Origin: Tubulanus polymorphus
Lineage: Eukaryota; Nemertea; Palaeonemertea; Tubulaniformes; Tubulanidae
DNA length: 64,000 nt
Assembly: GCF_964204645.1 (NCBI RefSeq)
Contig: NC_134027.1
Span: 17,594,485-17,658,484 of the forward strand
Direction of reading: 5' to 3'
In this document: positions 53,087-64,000 of the stretch, piece after piece
How positions within the stretch are numbered: the stretch's first letter is position 1
How the letters are laid out: every line of letters begins with the position of its first letter
Translations under genes and position numbers: made by a program
The notes under the pieces: generated by a model
What the model was told of the DNA's origin: nothing
What the model saw: the letters and a program-made list of their open reading frames with translations, nothing else
The model's database searches: none

Positions 53087-53811
53087 GCCTATTAAACGCT
53101 CATAGAAGCCCCCGAACCAGGGGCTCTCTTGGAAATGTCCACGCCGTACCGTAAGTTGCTAGGTGACTGGCAGCTTGAATTGATAGACTTTTGATTACAT
53201 CACTGGAAGCTAAGAAAGTTTGGGCATTGTCGGAAAGCAACAAATTAGGACATGACCGCCTACTAGCGAAACGTCGAAATGCTTGCATGAATACATGTAC
53301 AGTCATATCAGTAACGACTTCGAGATGTATACAACGTGTAATCGCGCAAGTAAACAAGCAGATATAAAGCTTTTCATGATTATTACACGAAATAGCACCA
53401 GTAAAATCGACGCCACCGATAGCAAATGGTGGCGCATCTTTAACACGATACACTGGAAGTGGAGCAGGAACTGGGCAACTGTAATGATTACCCTGGAGTT
53501 TCTTACATTTGACACAACGACTTAGTAATGATTTTACTAATTGTCTAAGTCGTGGTACCCAAAATTTCTGCCTCAATTCAACTATTGTTGCACTAACACC
53601 GAAATGCATAATGTTCTGATGTGTACGTAAAACAATCAATCTTGTAAGATAGTGTTTCGGTGACAAAATAATGGGGAATTTAACTGATTCGTTAACAGGT
53701 GCATTTTGTATTCTACCCCTTGATTTTAGAATGTTATCATCCAAGAACAAACTTAATTTGTCGATCATTTCATTTTTGCGACCATTCGTTAATAGCGCTA
53801 TTTCAGTATTG
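53087..53811 (-). pseudogene. BEL/Pao integrase core
   Basis: From the LINE insertion point leftward: LLTNGRKNEMIDKLSLFLDD, GRIQNAPVNESVKFPIILSP, the HHCC zinc domain (LRTHQNIMHFG ... CVKCKKLQG), then DFTGAISCNNHEKLYICLFT (first Asp in GGVDF) and LLLSDNAQTFLASSDVIKSL (second Asp, SDNA.TF). The final Glu region is disrupted by a frameshift near 53,130. Would insert the element cDNA. Confidence 0.85.
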
Positions 53812-54061
53812 AAACTATTATTATTATTATTATTATTTATTTATTTTCTGAAAATTATAGCAATTTATAACAAATAATATACAATTTATAAATTATCATG
53901 TTTTTCCACAAATTCAGTATAAATTGACATAATTTATCAGAGGGGAAGATATAAAAAAGCATAGCTTGTAGGATATACCACCCCAAAAAAAGTGTTACAT
54001 TAGAAAAAGAAAAAATATTCATTCATACTTCCATGCACTCTCTCACACATACAAAAATGTA

Positions 54062-56998
54062 CTATCTGAAAAGTAACTTACTGCAAAATTCATAAAAAAT
54101 GTAATGCGGGTCATCAAAAAATCTGTATGTATCTAATAGGAAGAAAGCAATTTGTCCTTTAAATGTGTTTTTAAGCTGTTGATGGATGGCAGGGTTTTTC
54201 AAATGAAGTGATAAACTATTCCAAATTTTGGGTCCATTTACTTTTATAGAAGATTTTTTTAAGTTCGATTTAAACTGTTCATATCTAATATTTCTGTTGC
54301 TATCAAATCGAGTGCGTTGCATAGTCACAAATGGAGGGAAGAAATTTTTGAAAACATCAGGTAGTTTGTTATTCGTATAAAGATACATAAACTGTCCACT
54401 TTGCCAAAAATTGATATTTAATTTTAAGATTTTGTTCGCTTTGAATAAGGGGGAGGTATGGGCTAAGTAATCTACTTTACAAATTATACGAATTGCTCTC
54501 TTTTGTAATTTAACCAGACAATCAAGGGAAGCTTGATATGTATTACCCCAAATGATGTTACAATATGATAAGTGACAATATATAAATGAATGATATGTCT
54601 TTAATAACGTTTCTTTGGACAAAATATAACTGCGTTTGCTGATGATACCAATGAATCGGGCTAACTTCATAGATATAAGATTAATATGCGATTTCCAAGT
54701 TTATCATCAATTTGTAGACCTAAAAATTTTGTTTCTTTAATCTGGGTTATGGGAATGTTATCAATATTTATAAGCAAAGTTTGTTTAAGTTTTGCTCTAC
54801 TGAAAAACATAAAATTTAAAGAAAGTCTGTTCGCACGAAACCATATATTTAATTTATGTAATTCAGAATTAACAGAGTTGGTAAGAGTTTTGATGTTTTT
54901 ATGACTTGTGAAAACATTAGTATCATCAGCAAACATAGTAAAATTCAACATATTTGAGGCTTTATCAATATCATTAATATGTATAATGAAAAGAATAGGG
55001 CCCAATATCGAGCCTTGAGGAACTCCGCAAGGAACGGATGTAAGATTAGATACAGTTCCATTAAAAGAGACCGTTTGAAACCTATTCTTTATGTAGTTTT
55101 CAAACCAAGTTAAAGCTACTCCTCTGATTCCATAATGAAAAAGTTTATACAATAAAATATCATGGTTTACAGTATCAAAGGCCCGTGAAAGATCTAAATA
55201 TACACCAATGGTTGACATCCCATTGTCTAAACTACTAATAATTTTGTCAATGGTTAGCATAATAGCCGTGTAGGTGGAATGATTTTTCCTAAAGCCAAAC
55301 TGTTGAGGAGAGATAATTTTATATTTATCCAAGTAATTTAAAAGCCTATTATATACTAATTTTTCATGTATTTTTGAAATGCAAGGTAAAACAGAAATGG
55401 GTCTGTAGTTAGTTAATTCCTGGGGGTCTCCTGATTTGAATAAAGGGATTATCTTAGATTTTTTAAACAACTCCGGTACAATACCTGTAGACATACTTCT
55501 GTTGAAGATGTGACAAAGCGGGATAGAAATAACATCAATAACCTCCTTTAAAACTTTCTGGCTTATACCATCATGTCCAGCACTATTTTTATTATTAAGA
55601 CTTAATACAATTTTTTCAATTTCAAAAGGAGATGATGGCATAAAAAATAGATTATTAAGATGCGAAGGTCCCAAAAAATCAGAAAATGACTCATTCGTGG
55701 ATGGAATATTTTTGTCTAAATTCGGTCCGACATTAGCAAAATATGTATTAAAACCATTAGCAATAGAAAAATCATTAGAATAGAATATGTCCTTGTGTTT
55801 GAAATTATTAGGACAATTTCTGTCATTTGACTTTTTGATAAGGTTGTTTATTATTTTCCATGTATCTTTTGGGCACTGCGCATCCTTGAACAAATTTTGA
55901 TAGTACATTTTTTTGGCTGTTCGAATACAAGTATTATAAATATTTCTATATCTAGTGTATACCTCTCTATCGTCTATGGGTAGAAACGTATCTTTTATAT
56001 AAACGGTCCTTTTGTTTTAATGAGTTTAGTAAACCTTTTGAAACCCAAGGATGTTTTTTATCTTTGTAAAGAAGAAACTTTCGAGATATAACGGGAAGGA
56101 ATTCATCATAATATTTTATAAACGTATTAAAGAATAAAGAGTAAGCCAAATTTGGGTCATTTTCATTCAAAACATTACTCCAATCTACTGTCATTAGTTT
56201 ACGTTTAAAGGAAGCAATAGCAAAATTTGACATCATTCGATACTGTACAGTTTTAACAGAGTTACATGTATGCCTTATGCTAGGAATAACAAAAAATACA
56301 GGAAAATAGTCTGAAATATAATGCCTTAATACACCAGATAAGATGTCAAAATTTAGTGTAATATTGGAAAATATATGATCAATACAGGTCGCAGAGGATT
56401 TTGAAATACGAGTTGCTTTATCAATTAAAGGTTGAAAATTATTTGACAACCATAAAGACAAATAATCATTGGTAGGGTTATGTGAGTCTACTTTCAATAG
56501 ATCGATATTGAAATCACCCATGATAAAACACTTTTGAGATTTTCTTATTTTTTCTAAAATAGGTGCAAAATTAAAATTAAAATGTATAATACTCTGATCA
56601 GGTGGGCGATAAATAAGTCCAACAATACTTTTTGAGCTTTCTTGGCTTTCAAACAGTGGGGTTACAAGGGAAAATTCGTCAATCAACCTGTGCTTAACCG
56701 ATTTGTGGATATAGAGGGCAACACCTCCTCCCCGTACATTAGTTCTACTATTAAAAATACCAGTATAATTATCTAAATTGTACATACAATCATTATCATG
56801 ATCAGACGAGGTCCATGTTTCAGAAATACCAATAATAGAAAAATTATAATTTAGAGAGTTTAGATATATCTTTAGATTTTCAAAGTTACTATTCAAACTT
56901 CTTATGTTACAATGTATTATAGAAAACCTAGCTTTTTCAAATGAGGACAAGTTATCATAATAGTTACAGTTTGATTCAATTGTTGTAAAATTATCCAT
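54062..56998 (-). pseudogene. LINE ORF2: endonuclease, reverse transcriptase, C-terminal domain
   Basis: Endonuclease part (56,998-55,967): FSIIHCNIRSLNSNFENLKI, IIGISETWTSSDHD, GGGVALYIHKSVKHRLIDEF, FIMGDFNIDLLKVDSHNP, ATCIDHIFSN and ISDYFPVFFVI. RT part (55,908-54,667): NKNSAGHDGISQKVLKEVID, NYRPISVLPCISKIHEKLVY, QFGFRKNHSTYTAI, GVYLDLSRAFDTVNHDILLY, GVPQGSILGPILFIIHIND and FTMFADDTNVFTSHKN (active FADD). C-terminal part (54,670-54,062): SYCNIIWGNTYQASLDCLVK and SIKVNGPKIWNSL. Frameshifts lie near 55,940 and 54,690; otherwise intact. Motifs are those of the CR1/Jockey group. Confidence 0.9.
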
Positions 56999-57650
56999 GA
57001 ATAATCAAATACATTGCTAACGTATAATATAATAAACCCCTATTTAATAATGAATTATGACTAACATGCACGCTAAGAACATCAAAATATAGATAATTAA
57101 CCTGATAGTACATATTGGAACAAAACAATCCTACCCATAATTTGAAGACAAAAATATATATAAATAGATTTGAAAAATTCATACATAAAATGTAAGAAAG
57201 AAAGGAAAAAGAAAAATAAATAACGTAATGAATGCAGCTTTACTGAGGAAATTCAATAAATGCAGCTTTAATTGGGAAATTTGGCAAGGATAGAATCTGA
57301 TCAGGAATAAATGTCCCTTTATCCAGAAAGTTCAGGGCATATGATATGATACTGACAAACTTAAATACTGTGTGTTACTTGTTCGCGTTGAAGCGAATAA
57401 ATCCAATCAAGCAATCCAATACGAAAATTGTATGTTATACGAATATTAATTCATACGAGGCATGAATAAAAACGAAACCATACAAGTCTATTCATCCGAT
57501 ATTCAAAAGTATGAATATATATATATGTTATCAATTGGTCGATTCGACGCTGTAAAATCTAGATTGAATACGTATTAAGTTATGAAATAGTTCGAATTGA
57601 TATCACACACTATACAGTCAATAAATTAAATCCAGTGCACGGCGATATAT
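56999..57650 (-). other. LINE inter-ORF region
   Basis: Spacer between ORF1 and ORF2 of the nested LINE. The 63-codon open frame at 56,991-57,182 has no known motif. Nothing else seen. Confidence 0.4.
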
Positions 57651-58726
57651 CTAACTGACTAACTGACTAAAAGACTGATACAACTGTAAACGTTCTTTTT
57701 CCCCATTTTTCAGTCCATAGACTTTTCCCTTAATAGTCCATATACTGGTAAATAGCTTCGAATTTCTAGCGCGGTTAAATAGGCTGGCGATTTCAGGACA
57801 CAGGTCCTCACGAATGACGATTCCTGTACCTTTCAGTTGCGAACGCTTACTTATTATGTCATCTCTCATGTTGCGATTTACAAACCGAACTAAGATTCCA
57901 TTTGGATATTCTTTCCCAGAAGTGTCATAGTGTGGATTTTTGGATTTCACGCGGTGAGCAACTTCTATATCCTGTGCTACTAATTCTTTTGCAAGAGATA
58001 ATTTTTCATTTAGAAGTTCTGTGACTACTGTTGTACAGTTTTCGTCGGTGTTCTCCGATACTCCGAATAGTCTGATGTAATTTCTGCGGGAATATTGGTT
58101 GTTTTCTACCGCAAGAGTACATGCTTTAGTGATTTCACTATGAAGTATCTTATTCTCATTTTTGAAGTCTCTCGACAGATTAGCATTTTCCGACCTTAAG
58201 TCATTGATAATTCGGTCCTTTTCAATAAATTTCTGCTCAAGGTCATACAATCTTTCTTCTGTTCTAAAAACAAGATTTTGAATCATTTCGGAATGTTTGT
58301 TTAGTTTTAACTCCATTTGATCTATGATTTCGGACTTTATGTTAGACAGACTATCCATTTTGGATGTAAGAAGTTCAATCGACTTGCACAAGAAAGATAG
58401 ACTACTTTCTACAGATGAATCTGAGTCAACTGTCGAGCTACGCTCCTTCCGTTTTTTGTAGGAGGTCCTCGAGAGCCTTTGTTTTTGGGATTCAAATCAT
58501 TGTTGCTTTCTCCCAAATTTTCTTCCATGAAGACCTCAGTATTAGGATCAATCGAATCCCCATTTATTGTTGATTCAAGACAATTTTCTGATTCACTTTT
58601 TGATTCACACAATTCACTATTTGTAGTTTGTATTTCGGTTGATTTTTGACTTTTTCTTTTGTTTACGTCGTTAGGTTTATTATCATTCTGCTTCAGTAGA
58701 TCCTTCAAGTTCGTTTGGTTCGACAT
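57651..58726 (-). pseudogene. LINE ORF1 (coiled-coil/RRM type), one frameshift
   Basis: Part 1 (58,726-58,409) starts MSNQTNLKDLLKQNDNKPND and is polar and Ser/Glu-rich, with a basic patch; a frameshift near 58,400 leads into part 2 (58,391-57,651) with a long coiled coil (KMDSLSNIKSEIIDQMELKL ... NLSRDFKNENKI), then NNQYSRRNYIRLFGVSENTD, the start of the L1-type RRM, EVAHRVKSKNP and GILVRFVNRNMRDDIISKRS, and the C-terminal domain. About 355 codons. The coiled coil would trimerise the protein on LINE RNA. Confidence 0.8.
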
Positions 58727-59098
58727 GTTACAGGCTTTGAGAATATCAAAGTGCCAGGAAACGCAGACAAATATTCACAAGTATTCACCACAGTTACTAT
58801 TTACCACAGTTACTAGTCACGGTTCACTGATCAAACACAGACTTTTGAGATTGACACTTGAATTTGAAAAATTTTCACTATATACTGTTCACCATAACAT
58901 ATCACAATTTACTGCTAAATCCACACAATCCAGTTAAAAGTTTTATCCATATACCACTGAAACAATCCCTGAATCTCTATCTTTTTAATAGTATAGTTTA
59001 TGACTTACATTACTGCAGATAAATATACTATTATTCCTGAATTGCAGGAGCTCTCAAAGACATGTCACCCAACCACAGTCGGCCATTTTCCTCCTCCA

Positions 59099-60240
59099 TT
59101 CATATTGGCTAGATGACACCCAGAGCATTAAGGCCATGTTCAACTCCTCAACAGTTGGATATTCAGGGAACGTTAGTGTCGAGTCAGATAACTTATTAAT
59201 GAATCTCATGAGATAAACAGTCGTAGAAGTAACTGTCCGAGAAAACTCAAAATTCTTGGTGATTGACACAATTTCGGGACCAGTCCACCACAACATATTA
59301 TCAACTAATGTGTCGTAACTACAGCCACGGGATGATATGTCTGCCGGGTTACTGCCCGATGGACAAAAATGCCATATAATTTTATATGGTGTAGCTCTTA
59401 TCTCTTTAACTCTGTTCGCTTCGAAGCGTCGAAGTGATTTATCCCCAGTTACCCAATGCAGAACGATCTGGCTGTCACTCCAAATATGACAAGGAATGTT
59501 GATGTCCAAACTTTTCATGATATGATTCGCTAACCAAACTGAAATAACCGCAGCCATCAACTCCAATCGGGGTATAGTCAATTGTCGAAGGGGTGCAACC
59601 TTTGTTTTCGACATCAGTATACAAGTATTATCAGATCTATGTAAATATGCCACTGCGCCATATGCCTTTTCGCTCGCGTCAGAAAATACATGTAATGCGT
59701 ATGTATTATCTGTCACTTGACTCAAGTCATTCTTAAAATATTGTCTGTCGAAGGTCATGATTGGTAAACGTTGTAAATCTCGTGAAATGTCAAACCATGC
59801 TGACGTAAATTCTGGTGATAAAGGGGCGTCCCAGTCATTAGTCTGTTTCCAGAGAGTCTGCAGAAATAGTTTTGTGCGTAGAACAACTGGCGATACATGA
59901 CCAAGTGGATCGAAAAGTTTCGCTGCTGCACTTGCTACCATACGTATCGTGACCGACGAAGACCCCGGAGGGTGGATAGCAATCGTCTTCAACGACAAGG
60001 TATCGTTCTCCGGTGACCAGTACAACCCAAGTACAGATAATTTATCAGATTCATCAGCCACATTCTCTTTTTTGCCAAACACATCAATCGATTAGAGTTG
60101 CTACACCACGATCGCAAATTGAATCCACCCTTTCCCATGATTTGTCACGAAGACTTATAAAAATCACATATCATTTCTTCATCTTCAAAACTGGTGATAA
60201 CGTCATCGACATAAACGTTCCGTTTGATTTCAGATGATGC
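59099..60240 (-). pseudogene. BEL/Pao RT end and RNase H
   Basis: Reads LSVLGLYWSPENDTLSLKTI, ASAAAKLFDPLGHVSPVVLR, then RNase H: YALHVFSDASEKAYGAVAYL (first Asp), LTIPRLELMAAVISVWLANH (Glu), CHIWSDSQIVLHWVTGDKSL (second Asp) and CPSGSNPADISSRG (final Asp). The frame differs from the upstream RT, with shifts in 60,083-60,145. It ends at SSSQYE, where the nested LINE begins; the last residues of the open frame to 59,054 are LINE sequence. Confidence 0.85.
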
Positions 60241-62460
60241 AGGACATGGATGTAGACTAACATGTTTTAATATCGTTGCATTCAGGATAAAGGGTGAGCT
60301 GGTCGCTCCAAAAAGTACAACACGGAACCTGAACGTAACCAATTGACTGTTCGGATCCGCCGGGTCATCCAACCATAGAAAACGGGTGAAATCTTTTTCA
60401 CTATCATGTAAGCGTATCATCAGGAATGCCTTCTCAATATCTGAAATTGTAGCAAAACGGTGAAGACGAAACCTCAGTAGTATAGACGTGATGTCATTCT
60501 GCAACGCTGGGCCCGATTCAAGACAGTCGTTAAGTGAGTTGTGATCAGTTGATATCTTACAGCTGCAATCATACACAACACGTACTGGAGTTGTAGCAGA
60601 ATCCTTGAAAACAAGATGGTGTGGTATGTAGTGGCAATTTGTATCCGACGAACGGGCGTCTGGTACTCTTTCAATAAAACCTCTTGCTAATTGGTCATCG
60701 ATAATGTTGGCATAAACATCAAGCATGTTGTGTTTCACCAAGCGTTGAATAGTAGATTTTGTCCTACCAAGACAGACTCCGTAGTTTGTAGGTAGTGGAC
60801 CATGTTCCAGCTTCCATGGTAAATGGACTACGTATTGTCCACTTTCTTCATCTACCTGTACCAAGTTATTGCAGTAATCCTCGGCAGTAATAATAGATTG
60901 TGGTGTTGTGGTATCATCGTCTGGGGGTTCAACGCCTAAAGACTCTAGATTCCAGAAACGCTCCAAATCAAATTTGTCGTCCTCAACGTCGGTGAGCATA
61001 GTCGTTAGCATTGAGTGAAGTGTCACGTCAGTAGGTACAGGACCGGTTATGATATAACCGACTCTGGTATTGACTGCTGTAAGTCCTCCTCTTTCAATCC
61101 TCAGGGTGTTATCTAGCATAAAACTGTAATAGACATCGGTACCAATTAATAAATCAACAGAAAAATAATGGTTATCATCAATTGGATGAGCAAGTTTTAA
61201 ATAGCGTAATTGTTCAAAATTATCGATAATAAATCTATCCCCAACCCAGATTGGACGGGTAATGTTAGATACTACTAGGGCCTCAATTGGGCGCACCGAA
61301 TTTTCATCGCATAATGCAAACAACATTGCAATATCTAGTGATCGTAAACGACGATCAGAATAGTTTTCATCACTACTACCGAAACCCGAAATATTAACAA
61401 CTTCGGAACGTATTGGTTTTAGATCCAAAAAATCAACAAAATTCTTTGATACGAAAGTACGATGTGATCCGTCATCGAATAATGCATTCATTTCAGACGA
61501 TATGCCGTTATCACCAGAAACATGAAGTACCGCAGTTTTGAGCAAAATACAATTCGATTGGCTCTGAATAACAGTCGTTGTAGACGCAATACGTTTCTGC
61601 GGTAGATCAGATACTCTTTTCAATGGTGTTAAAGGCAAATCGCTAGTAGCATGTGAATGACGGTTAGTGGGCGAATTCCTAGTTGGCGAATCACATGATT
61701 GCGCGCGATCGCTGAGGTGTGAAGCACTCATAGGTTTACCCGAGTGTGTGTTCGAACCTTTCTGAGAACTAATGGATAATTCTTTCAAACATAAACTTGT
61801 ATGATGTTTTCCGTGACATATGTTACATCGAGTCTCAGATTTACAAAATATGACAAAATGATCAGAACGTAAACAGTTACGACATAAACGATTATCGCTC
61901 ACAAACTTAAATCCGTCTTCGACTGTTGAATACTTCTGAAAGTTCACGGACGCGTGATTTTCGCAACAAAATACACAATTACGACTCGTACGAGGATATT
62001 TACTGAATCTATTGAATTTACTACCAGAATTTACTCGTGACTGGGTTTGTGTCAAAAATGTAGAAAATTGGACATCTTGTGATTCAGTAGAATTATTAGA
62101 ATACAGTTCCAGTAAATCGAGCTCATTAGATAGAGACAGGAATAATTCGTCTAAAGTCCAGTCTTTGACCGAGCGACCTCGAGAAATATTTTGAACTACA
62201 GGTAGTGGTAATTTCTTCAAAATTACCGGAACTAGCATATCCCCGTACGATTCGGATTTTTTACCCAATGTATCAAGTGACCGCACATACATATTCATAT
62301 TATCATAGAACAATCTAAGACTAGCAGCGGTATGCGATGGTTTTTTAATTTCTAACATTGCTTCCATATACGCATGAATCAATCGTCTGGATTGATCGAT
62401 CTTGAAGGATTTTAACGGCATGAGAATACGTTCCGCCGCCGGACGCCGACAATCCTGCAA
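60145..62460 (-). pseudogene. BEL/Pao Gag end, protease and reverse transcriptase
   Basis: One 771-codon frame. Gag end: KPSHTAASLRLFYDNMNMYV, then zinc knuckles CVFCCENHASV, CRNCLRSDHFVIFC and CNICHGKHHTSLC. Protease: MNALFDDGSHRTFVSKNFVD, a DDGS active site in place of DSG/DTG. RT: TKSTIQRLVKHNMLDVYANI, RVVYDCSCKISTDHNSLNDC, ATISDIEKAFLMIRLHDSEK (catalytic Asp), FGATSSPFILNATILKH and RNVYVDDVITSF (YVDD). The frame overlaps the upstream Gag frame (62,345-62,460), implying a frameshift near 62,440, either a lesion or a programmed shift. Confidence 0.9.
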
Positions 62461-62929
62461 TACTAGACAACGCTGGTCCTATCAAACATGATTTCAAATA
62501 GGTGAACTTATCGACCTCTGATAAGTCATGACGTTTGTGGAGGGCACAATCAAATGAATCCCAGAAATTATTCCAATCGAAAACGTTACCATTAAATTTG
62601 GGTAATTGAAGTTTCGGTAATTGTACGTGTTTAAATTCTGATATACTGAGATTCGAAATTTCGTAAAGAGTACTTTCAGCATTCACTTCGTATCGGTCGT
62701 GTTCCTCGAATACTTTTTCGATGTCTACTGCAGACAACAACGGAATAATTTCATCGTGGTTCGTTGACAACACACGTAATTTCGACCGTATTTTATCGGC
62801 TATATTCGACAGTTTTTGAATGTCTTCAGGGTTATTGATAGAAAGAATCGCTTTTGCATCATTCACGTACCTTGTCAAGACTTTGCGCTGAGCAGTCCTT
62901 ATAGCTTTCAAACTTTCCAAATCCGACAT
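62345..62929 (-). pseudogene. BEL/Pao Gag N-terminal region
   Basis: I take the start at 62,929 (MSDLESLKAIRTAQRKVLTR) because the open frame upstream runs through the primer-binding zone. Helical N-terminus; then FKHVQLPKLQLPKFNGNVFD and WNNFWDSFDCALHKRHDLSE, DKFTYLKSCLIGPALSSIAG, the conserved capsid block of BEL/Pao Gag (LP..L..F.G....W..F...F). The frame is lost near 62,440 and continues in the polyprotein frame. Confidence 0.8.
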
Positions 62930-62944
62930 TTTTTCCTTTTCTTT

Positions 62945-62963
62945 TGCTCGAGGGACCAACTTA
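62945..62963 (-). promoter_or_regulatory. Probable primer-binding site of the BEL/Pao element
   Basis: On the minus strand AAGTTGGTCCCTCGAGCAAA follows the 5' LTR end directly. The location is where a tRNA primer anneals; TGGTCCCTCGAGC has the look of a tRNA 3'-end complement, but I cannot name the tRNA. Confidence 0.45.
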
Positions 62964-63298
<335 letters not shown>

Positions 63299-63303
63299 TG
63301 TTC

Positions 63304-63357
63304 CGCTATGTAGAGTATTGCGCTCATGGGACATCCCTGTCTTACGCCTCTTTCTAA
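63304..63357 (-). pseudogene. LINE (L1/Tx1-like) reverse transcriptase, upstream piece
   Basis: Reads ITLERGVRQGCPMSAILYI, the RT motif before the YADD box. It reads directly into EQLAIKIREN (51,587 leftward) once the BEL/Pao element and one target duplication are removed. The upstream side is cut by another LINE tail at about 63,357. Confidence 0.8.
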
Positions 63358-64000
63358 AGTGATTTGATTTGATTTGAAAACTTTATTTTTCAAATATAAT
63401 TTACAGCATAGTGTTACAGCATAATACAAAATACAGTAAATTAGACCTGGAAGGGCCTGTAGAAACTAAGGAATAGTTTGTATAAACAGGAAATAGAAAA
63501 AAGAAATGCAATAAAGAAACTAATATGCTCACAGTCAACCCTTAACACACAAAATGCAATCAAAGTAAACTGTGATAACAGCTTGATTAAGATATAATCA
63601 TTTCATAAGCCAGTTGTTTTCTGTAATATTTCAAAAACAATAATTTTAGTTCGAATAACTATATAATATAATCAAGCACAAAGTTGCTTTCTATAATTTC
63701 TTAGGAACAGTTTAGAATATTCCAGGTTCTTAAGATTTTCACTGATGTTATTCCAAAGTAAAGGGCCGGATACTTTTACTGAAAATTTTCTTCTTTGACT
63801 ATTGAAAGAAAGAGTTTGTAAATCTTGACGTCGCCGAGAATTATGACTGTGGATTTGAAAATTTTGGCTACAATAATTTTCGAATAATTTCGGTAAGTCG
63901 GAGTGGACAAATCTGTAGATAAAAGTACCTAGCTGAAGTTTATTAATATCTTTGAGCTTGAGGATATTAAACGATTTGAATATAGGGTCAGTGTGCGCCA
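63358..64000 (-). pseudogene. 3' end of another CR1-like LINE, running off the window
   Basis: From the window edge leftward: LQLGTFIYRFVHSDLPKLFE, IHSHNSRRRQDLQTLSFNSQ, RRKFSVKVSGPLLWNNISEN, the conserved C-terminal domain of CR1-type ORF2 (compare SIKVNGPKIWNSL in the nested LINE). A stop near 63,690 is followed by a 3' UTR of about 320 bases and an (AAATC)n tail at 63,360-63,377. Confidence 0.75.

Larger units (their letters stand above)
53812..59098 (-). mobile_element. CR1-like LINE nested in the BEL/Pao element
   Basis: Minus-strand LINE with ORF1 and ORF2, 5' end near 59,098 and an (AAT)n 3' tail at 53,812-53,846. The flanks share TTCAGTATTG (53,802-53,811) and TTCATATTG (59,099-59,107), an imperfect target duplication. 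Outside it the BEL/Pao RNase H and integrase segments are collinear. About 5.3 kb, nearly full length. Confidence 0.85.

Noticed and set aside
62930-62959. Upstream Met (62,959) as Gag start
   Set aside because: The codons fall in the primer-binding zone directly after the LTR; the next Met (62,929) gives a normal Gag start.

Overview
This is a repeat-dense piece of animal nuclear genome. Nothing in it is prokaryotic: there are spliced gene fragments with GT/AG borders, LINEs, a BEL/Pao LTR retrotransposon, a Penelope-like fragment, piggyBac-like elements, many TIR/foldback elements and one large Polinton (Maverick). The mix suggests a marine invertebrate, possibly a mollusc or another lophotrochozoan; this is inference and no species can be named.

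Layout. (1) 1-23.6 kb is a nested mosaic of non-autonomous DNA elements. Two piggyBac-like copies (1-5,753 and 9,797-14,161, TTAA borders) are each interrupted by other elements, and because the interruptions differ, each copy serves as the empty site for the other. Two long repeat families, called A and B here, recur in both orientations with short palindromic ends; family A carries conserved spliced-looking coding segments I do not recognise. Between the two piggyBac copies lies a decayed multi-exon gene (6,729-14,552) with a THAP zinc finger and a DDE-transposase-like core, probably Kolobok-like. The second piggyBac copy sits in its last intron, and a P2X7-type cytoplasmic domain lies convergently just downstream.

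(2) 24.3-41.9 kb is a LINE split by a Polinton of about 14.6 kb (24,929 to about 39,530). The Polinton is very AT-rich. Rightward genes: a protein-primed DNA polymerase B, a putative OB-fold protein, a penton-like protein, a run of small membrane or unknown proteins, a coiled-coil/membrane protein, the double jelly-roll major capsid protein and a zinc-finger protein. Leftward genes: a packaging ATPase, a chromodomain integrase and membrane proteins. Most long genes carry frameshifts or stops; the ATPase and several small genes are intact. Two matching hairpins lie where the two gene sets converge. No maturation protease was found, and the right terminus seems lost.

(3) 42-51 kb holds relics: a Ty3/gypsy RNase H piece, a second THAP piece, LINE fragments and TIR elements with internal tandem repeats.

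(4) 51.6-63.3 kb is a BEL/Pao element on the minus strand, with LTRs that each hold a long (AT)n tract and a 5-bp target duplication (TGTTC). It is inserted in the reverse transcriptase frame of another LINE. Inside it are a nearly full-length CR1-like LINE (53,812-59,098) and a 245-bp foldback insert with a 14-bp target duplication and a hammerhead-ribozyme-like core. The window ends in the 3' part of another CR1-like LINE.

No complete, undamaged host gene and no rRNA or tRNA was recognised.
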